A stretch of DNA of 64,000 nucleotides from Kitasatospora sp. NBC_01250 (GTDB taxonomy: Bacteria > Actinomycetota > Actinomycetes > Streptomycetales > Streptomycetaceae), in the NCBI RefSeq assembly GCF_036226465.1, contig NZ_CP108476.1:992001-1056000 (forward strand). The letters are read 5' to 3'. The notes beneath the pieces are model-generated. The model was not told the origin of the DNA, ran no database searches, and saw only the letters and a program-made list of their open reading frames with translations. Of the stretch, positions 17,956 through 26,283 are shown one piece after another. Every line of letters begins with the position of its first letter. Position 1 is the first letter of the stretch. The translations under genes and the position numbers were made by a program.

Positions 17956-19155
17956 TCAGCCCTCCTGGCCGGGTGCGGGCAGCGGGGTCTGCCAGTCCAG
18001 CAGGCGCAGCAGTTCCTCGTCCGTGCGCGATGCGGGGCGGGCGGAGTCGCGGGGCGGGCGGGTGCTGGGGGTGGGCGGCGGGGGTGTGTTGGTGCGGTTC
18101 GCGGTGAGCTGGGCGCTGGTGGCGATGTTCTGCTCCGCGCGCGGCCTGCGGAGCAGTTCGTAGCGGGTGAGCGCGTCCGTGGACGGGCCCGCTTCGCGCA
18201 GGGCCTTGGCGAGGACCACCGCGTCCTCCAGGGCCATCGACGCGCCCTGGCCGGTGGCCGGGGAGGCCGCGTGGGCGGCGTCGCCGATGAGGACGGTGCG
18301 GCCGCGGTGCCAGCGGCCACCCGGCCGCAGGTGCTGGGCGTTGGTCACCATCAGCCGCTCCGCCGTGGCCGCCACGATGTCCGCGGCGGGCGTGCGGTCG
18401 GGGCACAGCAGCGGCAGGAGGTGCTCGCGCCACTGGGCGGGTGTGGTGCGGGCCAGTTCGTCGGCGGCCACCGGTGGGCCGGGCACCCGGGCGAACCAGA
18501 AGGTCTCGCCGGACGGGGAGCAGGCGTAGCCGAAGGCGGCACCGCTGCCGCGGAGCATGGTGATCCGGTGCGAGGCTTCGCCCAGTGGCGCGTAGTCGGT
18601 GGTGTAGCCGTAGCAGACGCGCTGGCCCGCGTACTCGGGGCCGGGCTGGTCCGGGTCCAGGAGGGCGCGCACCGTCGAGTTCAACCCGTCGGCGCCGACG
18701 GCGAGTTCGGTGCGGGCCGAGCTGCCGTCGGCGAAGGTCGCGGTGACTCCCCCGGCGCTCTCCACGAGGCCGGTCAGCCGCGCGCCGTGCCGGATCGGGA
18801 TCCCGCGGCGGCCGACCTCGCGCCGCAGCGCCGCACCCAACTCGGCGCGGCGCAGACAGCGGTAGCGGGTCAGCGGGTGGTCGGCCTCGCCGAGCGGCAT
18901 CGCGGCGAGCTCCTGGCCCGCCTCGTCCAGCACGCTCATCTCGGTGAGCGGGAAGCCGAGTTCGGCGACCGGTGCGGCGGCGTCGAGCTGGGCGAGCGCG
19001 CGCATGCCGTTGCTCGCCAGGGTGAGGAAGGCACCGATGTCGGCCCCGGTGTCCGGGTGCGCCTCGTACACGGTGACGTCGAAGCCCGCCTTGTGCAGGC
19101 CCAGGGCGGCCGCCGCTCCGGCGACGCCCCCACCGATGACCATGATCTCCGTCAA
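17956..19155 (-). CDS. FAD-dependent aromatic-type monooxygenase
   Basis: A 399-residue flavoprotein hydroxylase. The Rossmann dinucleotide motif is VIGGGVAGAAAALGLHKAG at the N-terminus; the DG motif is ELAVGADGLNSTVR near residue 180; and GRTVLIGDAAHAASPATGQG near residue 290 is the GD motif for FAD ribose. The order fits the class A single-component NAD(P)H monooxygenases. A Pro/Thr/Arg-rich 30-residue patch precedes the C-terminus. TTG 19155 after GGAGGG is preferred; ATG 19143 is possible. Convergent with TetR; substrate not predictable. Confidence 0.9.
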   Translation of the reverse strand: MTEIMVIGGGVAGAAAALGLHKAGFDVTVYEAHPDTGADIGAFLTLASNGMRALAQLDAAAPVAELGFPLTEMSVLDEAGQELAAMPLGEADHPLTRYRCLRRAELGAALRREVGRRGIPIRHGARLTGLVESAGGVTATFADGSSARTELAVGADGLNSTVRALLDPDQPGPEYAGQRVCYGYTTDYAPLGEASHRITMLRGSGAAFGYACSPSGETFWFARVPGPPVAADELARTTPAQWREHLLPLLCPDRTPAADIVAATAERLMVTNAQHLRPGGRWHRGRTVLIGDAAHAASPATGQGASMALEDAVVLAKALREAGPSTDALTRYELLRRPRAEQNIATSAQLTANRTNTPPPPTPSTRPPRDSARPASRTDEELLRLLDWQTPLPAPGQEG

Positions 19156-19303
19156 CGCCCGGCCCTCCAGCCTCGTCCCACGACCGCCCCGGCGGTCGCC
19201 GGCGACGTCCCACCACGACCTTAGCCGGGCGCGGTGGGCGTCGGTGGCATCGGTGGACGTCGGTGGCGCCGGTGGACAACCGGTGGCAGCCGGAGAACCC
19301 CGG

Positions 19304-20227
19304 TCAGCCGACGGCGGGCGCCAGCAGGGCGGCGGCCTTGGCGATCAGCGGCTCGTCCGCCGGCGCCTTCTGGTCCTGCTTGGTGGACAGGACCGCCAGC
19401 ACCACGGTCTCCCCCGCCGGAGTCCAGGCGATGCCGACGTCGTTGGTGGTGCCGTAGTCACCGGTGCCGGTCTTGTCGCCGAGCCTCCAGTCCTTGGGCA
19501 GTCCGGCCCGAAAGCGTGCGCCGCTGGTGGTGTTGCCCAGTAGCCAGGTGGTCAACTGCTGCCGGTGCGGCGCCGTGAGCGCGCCCCCGAGGACGAGCCT
19601 GGCGTAGGTGCGGCCGATCGCGTGCGGAGTCGTGGTGTCGGTGACCCGGCCGGGCTCGGCGGAGTTGAGTTCGGGCTCCCAGCGGTCCAGCCGGGTGACG
19701 CGGTCCCCGATCGAGCGGCAGAAGGCGGTGACGGCCTGGGGACCGCCGAGTTCGCCCACCAGGAGGTTGGCCGCGGTGTTGTCGCTGTAGTCGATCGCCG
19801 CCGCGCACAGCTCCGCGACGGTCATGCCGTTCGCCAGGTGCTCGGGGGTACCGGTGATCGGGGCGTAGCCCGAGCGCGTGACGTCCTGCTGGGTGTAGTG
19901 GATGCGCTTGGCCAGGTAGTCGCCGTCCCGGTCGAGGTCCCGCAGGACGGCGGAGACGGTGACCGTCTTGATGGCCGAACAGGTCGCGAAGAGCTCGCCC
20001 GCACGGTAGCGAACCTGGCGGCCCGTCACCGTGTTGCGCGCGTACACCCCGAGCCGGGCGGCGTGTTCGCGCTCCAGGTCGGCCAGCGCCCGGTGCAGGT
20101 CGCTGCCGCCCGGCGTCGCGGCGGCAGCCGGTCCGGCGGTGGCCACGCTGGCGGCGAGCGCCGCCCCGGCACCGAGGGCCAGCATGGTGCGGCGGCTGGG
20201 ACGGGCGGCGAAGCCGGCGTCGTTCAT
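19304..20227 (-). CDS. Class A beta-lactamase, Tat-exported
   Basis: A 307-residue serine beta-lactamase. The twin-arginine signal RPSRRTMLALGAGAALAASV ends near residue 38. Active-site motifs are complete: SxxK as CSAIK, SDN as DYSDNTAAN, the omega-loop Glu in WEPELNSA, and KTG as DKTGTGDYG. It should hydrolyse penicillins outside the membrane. ATG 20227 follows AGGAG. It is typical of chromosomal enzymes of soil streptomycetes. No regulator or second resistance gene adjoins it; the flavin monooxygenase downstream appears unrelated. Confidence 0.95.
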   Translation of the reverse strand: MNDAGFAARPSRRTMLALGAGAALAASVATAGPAAAATPGGSDLHRALADLEREHAARLGVYARNTVTGRQVRYRAGELFATCSAIKTVTVSAVLRDLDRDGDYLAKRIHYTQQDVTRSGYAPITGTPEHLANGMTVAELCAAAIDYSDNTAANLLVGELGGPQAVTAFCRSIGDRVTRLDRWEPELNSAEPGRVTDTTTPHAIGRTYARLVLGGALTAPHRQQLTTWLLGNTTSGARFRAGLPKDWRLGDKTGTGDYGTTNDVGIAWTPAGETVVLAVLSTKQDQKAPADEPLIAKAAALLAPAVG

Positions 20228-20406
20228 GGGTCTCCTCTGCTGGATGAACGGGACTCGACTACCAGGACGCACCGACCGTACCCACGGTTCGGTCCCGAAA
20301 GGATCGGTCGCCCGGCGGGTCGGCACGGCGACCGGACCCCGCCCATGACGGCGTGACGGCGCAGGACTACGGTGCCGGTCGGAACAGGCACGACAAGGGG
20401 GCTGAC

Positions 20407-21180
20407 ATGGCAGGCAAGAAGCGGCGGAAGAAGCCGCAGCCCGGGCGGGCGGCCGACCGGACCGTCACGGAGCCGAGCCGGCGCGAGGCCAGGCTGCTGA
20501 CCAAGGCAGGGCCGACCGGCGTACCGGCCGACGTCAGCCTCCGGCACGGCCGGATCGGCTGTGCGGTGCTGGGCGCGGCCGCAGCCGCGGGCATCGCCGT
20601 ACCCGCCGTGGTCGAACGCTGCGGCACCGTCCAGGCCGGTGAGCAGTTCATCGGTGCGCTGACCGGGACAGCGGCCACGATGCTCCTCATGAACCGGCAC
20701 AACACCGGGGACCCCGTCATCCACGGACCCGACCTGCGGTATCTCACCGCCCGTACGCTGACAGGTGTGCGGACGGTCGACCTCACCGCGCTGGTGCGGA
20801 TCCGCCGCGACCGAGTCCCCGGCAACCGGGGGTGGGACGACCTGGTGCTCACCGACGCCCGAGGAGTCTCGCTGCAGGTGACCGGGAAGCAGGTGGCTGA
20901 ACGCCTCACCGCCCTGCTGCAGCCTCAGGACGGCACCACGGCGCAGGACCTGGCCACGGCGCAGGACCAAGCCACCGCGCAGGACCTGGCCACGGCGCGG
21001 GACGGCGTGCCGACGGGCGCGCGGATCTCCCCGCAAGCTGCGGTGTTCCTGGGCCTGGCGACCCGCTCCAGGCGCCAACACGCGGTCCAGAGCTGCGCGG
21101 ACTACCTGCGCAGTGCCTGCCTGCCGATGGCGGGAGCCGGACTCGCCATGCTCACCACCTGGTTCCTGGGCACGGCCTGA
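20407..21180 (+). CDS. Hypothetical membrane-associated protein with AQDLAT repeat
   Basis: A 257-residue protein of unknown family. A basic N-terminus (KKRRKKPQPGR) is followed by two weak hydrophobic stretches (GCAVLGAAAAAGIAVPAVV and FIGALTGTAATMLLM), a beta-rich segment (VRTVDLTALVRIRRDR, WDDLVLTDARGVSLQVTG) that looks like a PH-like fold, a six-residue repeat at about 178-198, and a final hydrophobic span (AGAGLAMLTTWFLG). It begins at 20407 after AAGGGG. It is divergent from the beta-lactamase, with no partner. Confidence 0.7.
   Translation: MAGKKRRKKPQPGRAADRTVTEPSRREARLLTKAGPTGVPADVSLRHGRIGCAVLGAAAAAGIAVPAVVERCGTVQAGEQFIGALTGTAATMLLMNRHNTGDPVIHGPDLRYLTARTLTGVRTVDLTALVRIRRDRVPGNRGWDDLVLTDARGVSLQVTGKQVAERLTALLQPQDGTTAQDLATAQDQATAQDLATARDGVPTGARISPQAAVFLGLATRSRRQHAVQSCADYLRSACLPMAGAGLAMLTTWFLGTA
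20941..21003 (+). repeat. 18-bp tandem repeat inside a hypothetical gene
   Basis: Three 18-bp units (GCGCAGGACCTGGCCACG and variants) plus a partial fourth encode AQDLAT-AQDQAT-AQDLAT-ARD. Reading frame is kept, giving a short linker repeat. Confidence 0.85.
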
Positions 21181-21476
21181 CCGGTGGGCCGGCCGCGGAA
21201 ACCACGCGTGGCATCGACGAGGATGACGCGTTCACATCCGACACCGTCAACTCGCTCGTCGGGGTCGCTCTTCGTCGCTCTCGTAACTGATCCGGCCACC
21301 GCACGTTGGACCCTGCGCCGACGTCAATGCCGGTCGGCACCACCACCCGAGCCGCTGGTGCCGTACAGACTTCATACGCATTCACGTTTACCGGGGATGG
21401 AAAGAAGGCAAATGCACCGTACGGCTCATGGAGACCATCACGAGCACTTCCCACACCCGGAATAAGCGAGGAATTC

Positions 21477-22334
21477 GTGGCTACCACGTTCAACAGTCAC
21501 AGCAGCGTCGCGTCCACCATCGCCCTGCTGCAGTCCGAGCTCCCCCGCCTGGAGGAGCAACAAGGCACGCTGGAACGGCAGTTGGCGGAGGTGACGGACC
21601 GCCTCGGCGCGGTTCGCAGCGCCCTCAGCAGCCTGCAGTCGCTCGCCCCGGCGCCTGCCCCCGCCGCGCAGCAGGCCCCCACCGTGCCGGCGCAGAAGAC
21701 GCCCGCCACGGAGACGATCGCGGTCCAGGCACCCGCGCCCACCGAGGTTCCGGAGCCGACGGCGGCCGAGGGCACCGACGAGGCGCCGGCGAAGAGCGCA
21801 CCGAAGACCGCACGCCGGGCCGCCGTCGCGAAGACGGGTCGCACCCGCAGGACTTCCCCGGCCAAGGGGTCGGCCGCGACCAAGGCGCCGGCGAAGACGT
21901 CGACGAAGGCAGCGGCGAAGAAGACATCGGCGAAGGCAGCGGCCGCGGTGCCCGCCCCGGCGCAGGAGACCGCGCCGGAGACCGCACCCGAGGTCGCCCC
22001 GGCGGCGGCGCCGGAGACCGCCCCCCAGGCGGTCGCCGAGCCGGCGGCGGCCGAGGCCCCGCGTCGGGCGCGGCGCGCGTCGAAGCCGCGCAAGGGCACG
22101 GCGCCCGCGCCGGCCGAGGCGGCGAAGAAGCGCGCGCCCGGACTCACCGACGGCATCCTGGAGTTCCTGGCCGGCGCCGAGCAGCCCGTGCGGGCCGGTG
22201 ACGTCGCCCAGGGCCTGGGGCGCGAGTCCACCCCCGGCAGCGTCAACGCGATCCGCACCGCGCTGGAGCGCCTGGTGAAGGCCTCCCGCGCGCAGCGCAC
22301 CGGCCGCGGGCTGTACCAGGCCCTCCCCCGCTGA
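21477..22334 (+). CDS. Histone-H1-like winged-helix protein with coiled coil
   Basis: A 285-residue protein in three parts. Residues 10-55 form a coiled coil (LLQSELPRLEEQQGTLERQ, then LAEVTDRLGAVRSALSSL). Residues 60-215 are Pro/Ala/Lys-rich with KAPAKTSTKAAAKKTSAKAA, much like histone H1 tails. The C-terminal 60 residues form a winged helix (LTDGILEFLAGAEQPVRAGD, SVNAIRTALERLVKASRA). GTG 21477 follows GAGG. It probably dimerises and binds DNA as an architectural protein or as a modulator of transcription. An upstream ATG at 21306 gives a longer frame but lacks a ribosome site. Confidence 0.8.
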   Translation: MATTFNSHSSVASTIALLQSELPRLEEQQGTLERQLAEVTDRLGAVRSALSSLQSLAPAPAPAAQQAPTVPAQKTPATETIAVQAPAPTEVPEPTAAEGTDEAPAKSAPKTARRAAVAKTGRTRRTSPAKGSAATKAPAKTSTKAAAKKTSAKAAAAVPAPAQETAPETAPEVAPAAAPETAPQAVAEPAAAEAPRRARRASKPRKGTAPAPAEAAKKRAPGLTDGILEFLAGAEQPVRAGDVAQGLGRESTPGSVNAIRTALERLVKASRAQRTGRGLYQALPR

Positions 22335-22369
22335 CCGCCCACGCCCGAGGGCGTGTCGCAGGGCTCGCG

Positions 22370-22397
22370 CCTACCCGCCGGTCTCCTGGCGGGTAGG
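22370..22397. terminator. 10-bp hairpin between convergent H1-like and lanM genes
   Basis: CCTACCCGCC and GGCGGGTAGG pair perfectly around an 8-base loop in the 85-base convergent gap. Confidence 0.7.
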
Positions 22398-22419
22398 CCC
22401 CCGCGTGCAGCGGCTCCGA

Positions 22420-25278
22420 TCACTCCCCCGCGCGGCCGAGCAGCAACGGGGAGGCCAGCCGCTGTTCGGGGTGCATCCGCAGCAACAGGTGGACCACACC
22501 GGCCAGTCCAGGCAGCAGACCCGGCGAGAACGCCTCGCGGGCCAGTCCGCCGATCGCGCCGTGCTCCTCCAGGCCGCTGAGCAACTCGGCGTCGGCGGCA
22601 CCGCGGTCCTGGTGCACCGGGGGCACGGCCGAGGGATGGCAGGCGCGCAGCGCCGCGAGCAGCTCCCACAGCCCCAGGTCCCCGTGGCACAGCGTGTGGG
22701 TCCAGCCGAAGCCCTCGCGCAGCGCGGCCGGGCCGGCCCGGCGGGCGGTCTCCAGGTGGGCCGGATCCCCGGTGCGCCGGTGGAGGTCCGCGGCGGCCAG
22801 CCCGATGCCGGTGGCACCGTGGCACCAGGCGGTGGCGTGGTCCACCCCGCTGGTCTCCCGCAGGTCGGCCCAGGCGGCCGCCTCCCGCGAGTACAGCGAT
22901 CGTTCGAAGTCGAGTGCCCGGTCGGCGAGTTGACGCCAGCGCTCGCGATCCGCCGGCGTTCCGGCCGGGCTGAGTGCGAGCCTGGTGAGCGCCCAGCCCA
23001 TGCCGGTGGCGCCGTGCGCGAAGCCGCCCACCGCCGCCGGGAAGAGCGCGGTGGGCCAGCGCGCTCCGCGCTCGTCCAGCACGGCCGTCCGCTCCAGGTG
23101 CCGGCCCGCCTCGGCGGCGGCCGCCAGCCAGCGCTGCGCCCCGGTGGCCGCGGCGAGCCCCAGCAGCGGCACGACGGCGCCGGCCGCGCCGCCGAGCACG
23201 TCCAGTGCCCGGTCCTGGCCGATCCGCTCCGCGTCCAGCAGTGCGGCCCTGGCCTGCGCGCGCTCCAGCAGCCAGCCCTCCCCGAGGACTTCGTGCAGCG
23301 TCGACCAGGTCCACAGCTGGGAGGCGAGGCCGGTGAAGCCGCCGATCTGCCGGGTGGGCACCTGGTCCTCGGTGGCGGCGAGCACCCGCAGGGCGCCCCG
23401 CAGCAGCTCGTCGAGCCCCGCCACCTCGTCGGCCCGGCCGGCGGCCTGTTCCTGCCGGTACTGGGCCAGCGCGAGGACGACGCCGCCCTGCCCGCTGTAG
23501 AGGTCGGCGGTCAGCGGGCGGATCGCCCAGCCGACATCGGTGAGTACCGGGCTGATCCAGGTGGCCGTGCCGTCGCGGCCGCGCACGGCAGCGGCGCCGA
23601 TGGTGCGGACCGCCTCGGCGGCCAGCCGCCGGCGGCGCTCCTCGGCCCGGCGCAGGTGCGGTGCGGTGGCCGGTTTCGGTGTCCGCGCGGGCAGTTGGCG
23701 CTCGTTCAGGTAGGCGCCGACCAGGGCGCCGCGGATCACCTCCTGCTCCAGGGCGAGGTCGGCCGCGCGCCAGTCGGTCAGCGCGGCCGCCAGGGTGGCC
23801 GGATCCACCAGCATGCTGAAGACCGGGACGTCGCCGAGCAGCAGGTCGTCGATCTCCGCCTCGATCTCGGCGGCCTGCCGGGGTGCGACCGGGTTGCCCT
23901 GCGCGTTGCGGGCCAGGATGTCCCTGGCCCGGGTCAGCGCGGCGGCCGGATCGTGCAAGGAGGCCGGGTGCCAGAGCATCCGGCCGATCTCCATGTACGC
24001 CTGGGTGGGGCGGCGGATCAGCCGCACCTCGCAGCCCTCGAAGGCACCGAGCACGCGGCGCAGTTCGCCCTGGTCGTCGAGTCGGCGCAGTCGCGCGGTC
24101 AACTCCTCGAAGCCGCCCAGGACCTGCTGCCAGTGCCGGGCCAGCACCGGCGCGGGGCTCGGGTGGTTGCGCGAGGCCCGGACCTCGACGGCGGTCAGCT
24201 CCATCCGGGCGCTGTCCCGCCCGCCGTCCACGATCACCGGCATCGGGATCCGCGGCTGCTGACCCGGCAGGCCGCCGGCCGCCGAGAGGTCGACCCCGGC
24301 CAGCGTGTAACCGTCCAGGCGCAGCGGCAGGATGCCGGTGCGCAGCACGGTGCTGCGCACGGTGCGGGCGGCCAGGTCGACCGCGTCGCCACGGCCGCTG
24401 GGTTCGGTGGGCGGATCAGGGGTGAACAGGCTCTCGGCGTCGACCACCACCGGCACCGGACCGTGCGCGAGCAGGTTCTCGGCGTGCAGGTCGGTGCCGC
24501 CGACCAGCCGCATGACGGCCAGCCAGTGGCCGAGGTTGCAGTAGAACAGGGCGAGTTCGGCCTCGCTCGCGCAGTACACGTGCTCGACGTGGGCGGCCCA
24601 GCCGTACGGCTCGCCGCCCGGGTCCAGCCGGGTCAGCACGGTGGGCACCCGGATCGGTGCGGCCTGCCCGGCCGGGAGCACCGCGGTGAGCAGGTCCCGC
24701 AGCGCCGCGTCGACCTGCAGCGAGCGGGGTTTGTACATCACCGTGCCGCCCTCGAACCGCAGCCGGGCCACCGCGTGCCCGCCCCGGTGCTGGTCGCCGG
24801 CGCCGGGTTCGAGGTCGAGCAGCGGCCCGGCGGGCGCGCCCAGCAGCTCGCCGAGCGCCGCCCGGTCGGCCACCAGGCGCCGGGCCATGGTGAGTCCGGC
24901 GTCCAGTTGCAGGCGCCCCGCCGCGCGGACCCGCTCGTGCAGCACGGGGTAGCGTTCGCGCAGCCCGTCCAGGTAGTCGACGGTGCTGGCGCGCCGCAGG
25001 AAGCTGTGCCAGCGCTGCGCCTCGTCCGCGCCCGCCAGCTCACCGGCCAGCGCCGCGGCCCGCAGCTCCAGCAGGAGGACCCGGTTCAGTTTCAGCTGGA
25101 GGGAGCGCGACAGGCTGGTGCGCAAGGCGGTGGCCAGCACCTGCCGTTCGCCGGTGGCCAGGCCGGTCAGCTCCGCGAGCCGGTGTTCCAGCTCGGTGAG
25201 CAGCGGGGCGGCCAGCGCCTGCACGGGCTCGGCGAACCAGCCCTCCTCCAGCGGCGCGGCGACGGCCTCCTGCGTCAT
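22420..25278 (-). CDS. lanM: Class II lanthipeptide synthetase LanM
   Basis: A 952-residue bifunctional enzyme. The N-terminal dehydratase (to about residue 560) has kinase-like motifs: VMYKPRSLQVDAALRDLL, GGTDLHAENLL and VVVDAESLF. It phosphorylates and eliminates Ser/Thr of the precursor. The LanC-like cyclase follows, with YSGQGGVVLAL and zinc ligands in TAWCHGATGI and HTLCHGDLGLW; it forms thioether rings. All catalytic elements are present and length is typical. ATG 25278 follows GGAGAGG. It is transcribed after the precursor gene at 25391-25594, with a strong hairpin between. No LanT transporter or protease is adjacent. Confidence 0.96.
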   Translation of the reverse strand: MTQEAVAAPLEEGWFAEPVQALAAPLLTELEHRLAELTGLATGERQVLATALRTSLSRSLQLKLNRVLLLELRAAALAGELAGADEAQRWHSFLRRASTVDYLDGLRERYPVLHERVRAAGRLQLDAGLTMARRLVADRAALGELLGAPAGPLLDLEPGAGDQHRGGHAVARLRFEGGTVMYKPRSLQVDAALRDLLTAVLPAGQAAPIRVPTVLTRLDPGGEPYGWAAHVEHVYCASEAELALFYCNLGHWLAVMRLVGGTDLHAENLLAHGPVPVVVDAESLFTPDPPTEPSGRGDAVDLAARTVRSTVLRTGILPLRLDGYTLAGVDLSAAGGLPGQQPRIPMPVIVDGGRDSARMELTAVEVRASRNHPSPAPVLARHWQQVLGGFEELTARLRRLDDQGELRRVLGAFEGCEVRLIRRPTQAYMEIGRMLWHPASLHDPAAALTRARDILARNAQGNPVAPRQAAEIEAEIDDLLLGDVPVFSMLVDPATLAAALTDWRAADLALEQEVIRGALVGAYLNERQLPARTPKPATAPHLRRAEERRRRLAAEAVRTIGAAAVRGRDGTATWISPVLTDVGWAIRPLTADLYSGQGGVVLALAQYRQEQAAGRADEVAGLDELLRGALRVLAATEDQVPTRQIGGFTGLASQLWTWSTLHEVLGEGWLLERAQARAALLDAERIGQDRALDVLGGAAGAVVPLLGLAAATGAQRWLAAAAEAGRHLERTAVLDERGARWPTALFPAAVGGFAHGATGMGWALTRLALSPAGTPADRERWRQLADRALDFERSLYSREAAAWADLRETSGVDHATAWCHGATGIGLAAADLHRRTGDPAHLETARRAGPAALREGFGWTHTLCHGDLGLWELLAALRACHPSAVPPVHQDRGAADAELLSGLEEHGAIGGLAREAFSPGLLPGLAGVVHLLLRMHPEQRLASPLLLGRAGE

Positions 25279-25336
25279 GGTGCGTCCTCTCCGGGCGGTC
25301 CTCGGCCAGGGCCCGGTCCGGCCCTGGTCTCCTGAC

Positions 25337-25377
25337 GGGCGGCGCTCCCGCGGTGCGGGACCGCGGGGGCGCCGCCC
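25337..25377 (-). promoter_or_regulatory. Long GC hairpin between precursor gene and lanM (attenuator or partial terminator)
   Basis: GGGCGGCGC-T-CCCGCGG pairs with CCGCGGG-G-GCGCCGCCC around a 7-base loop, giving about 17 pairs with one T/G position. It lies 13 bases after the precursor stop and 58 bases before lanM. It should stabilise the short precursor mRNA or partly stop transcription. Confidence 0.7.
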
Positions 25378-25390
25378 TCGTACTGCCTGG

Positions 25391-25594
25391 TCAGCAGCAG
25401 TAGCTGTGCAGCGAGGCGCTACAGCTGCTGCAGTGGGTGAGGATGCCTTCGTAGGACTCGGCGAGCGCGGCCTCGGCGGCGGCGCCGCCGACGTAGAGCG
25501 GGCCGGCCGGGTTGGCCAGGCCGTCGACGCCCTCGGCGCCGCTGAGCCAGGCGGCGACCAGGGCGTCGGTGCGGGATCTGGTGAACATGGTCAT
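25391..25594 (-). CDS. lanA: Class II lanthipeptide precursor peptide (LanA)
   Basis: A 67-residue peptide upstream of lanM on the same strand. The leader (SRTDALVAAWLSG and LANPAGPLYVGG) resembles mersacidin/lichenicidin-family leaders, which carry TDIVRAW and NPAG segments. The C-terminus ends THCSSCSASLHSYCC: four Cys and several Ser/Thr, suited to lanthionine formation. The cleavage point is not obvious; the only double Gly (VGG) would leave a 30-residue core starting AAAEAALAE, whereas cutting nearer Thr-His-Cys would leave about 15-18 residues. ATG 25594 lies nine bases after GGAG. No export or maturation protease gene is nearby. Confidence 0.88.
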   Translation of the reverse strand: MTMFTRSRTDALVAAWLSGAEGVDGLANPAGPLYVGGAAAEAALAESYEGILTHCSSCSASLHSYCC

Positions 25595-25721
25595 GTCACT
25601 CAACTCCGTTCCGGGACAGCACAGTTGTCCGGTCACGGTAGAGCGGCATCTCCACTTCAGCTGCTGCGAATTCCAGCCATATCCACAGCAGTTTTTCCGG
25701 GCCGCCGAGCCGGCCCTCGGC

Positions 25722-26213
25722 TCAGGCGGTCACCTTCTCGATGAACGCCGCGAGGTTGGCCACGGTGCGCTGGATCTTCTCCTCCAGGGTGAGCGACTCG
25801 TGCAGCCGCGCCCCGGCGCCCGCCTCCTTCTTGCCCCGCACGTACAGCGAGCAGGCGAGGTCGTTGCAGATGTAGCCGCCCACCGAGTTGCCCTGCTGCC
25901 CGGCCTTGCCCGACTTGCGGGCCACCATCAGGGAGACACCGCCGGTGTGGGCGGTCAGGCAGAAGGAGCACATGCTGCGCCGCATCTGCCAGCCGGCCGG
26001 GCTCGGGCAGCGCAGCGCGACGGCCTGCGGCCCGCCGTCCAGCTCGGCGACGAGATAGGCGCGGTCCGGCGCCTGTGGATCTCGCCAGCCGAGGTAGTCC
26101 AGATCGTCCCAGGGGCGCTCGGCCAGGTCACGCGGGACGGCCAGCCGCTTCACCTCACCCTTGGTGCAGTTGACGAAGGCGGCACGGATCTCTTGCTCGG
26201 TCAGTGGCTTCAT
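25722..26213 (-). CDS. FBP-type treble-clef zinc-finger protein (EF-G-binding, FusB-like)
   Basis: A 163-residue protein fitting the FBP C-terminal zinc-finger family: MKPLTEQEIRAAFVNCTKGE opening, DYLGWRDPQ, then four zinc-binding cysteines in RSMCSFCLTAH and GYICNDLACSLYVRG. In FusB this fold binds elongation factor G and frees ribosomes stalled by fusidic acid; in actinobacteria the role is less known. ATG 26213 was picked because family members start there. It is divergent from a TetR gene, with a 25-bp palindrome between, so expression is probably inducible. Confidence 0.85.
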   Translation of the reverse strand: MKPLTEQEIRAAFVNCTKGEVKRLAVPRDLAERPWDDLDYLGWRDPQAPDRAYLVAELDGGPQAVALRCPSPAGWQMRRSMCSFCLTAHTGGVSLMVARKSGKAGQQGNSVGGYICNDLACSLYVRGKKEAGAGARLHESLTLEEKIQRTVANLAAFIEKVTA

Positions 26214-26226
26214 ACAACGCAGGCTA

Positions 26227-26251
26227 ATTTGCCTAAAAGCTTTAGGCAAAT
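26227..26251. promoter_or_regulatory. Perfect 25-bp palindrome, probable TetR operator
   Basis: Arms ATTTGCCTAAA and TTTAGGCAAAT, eleven perfect pairs around AGC. It lies between divergent starts at 26213 (FBP protein) and 26284 (TetR), only 14 bases from the former, and is very A/T-rich for this genome. It must overlap the promoters of both genes. Confidence 0.85.
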
Positions 26252-26283
26252 GCATAATCGGCACGTCGATTGAGAGGCAGGCT

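Noticed and set aside
22405..25335. A 976-codon plus-strand open frame opposite lanM
   Set aside because: Antisense shadow; LanM motifs on the minus strand are complete.
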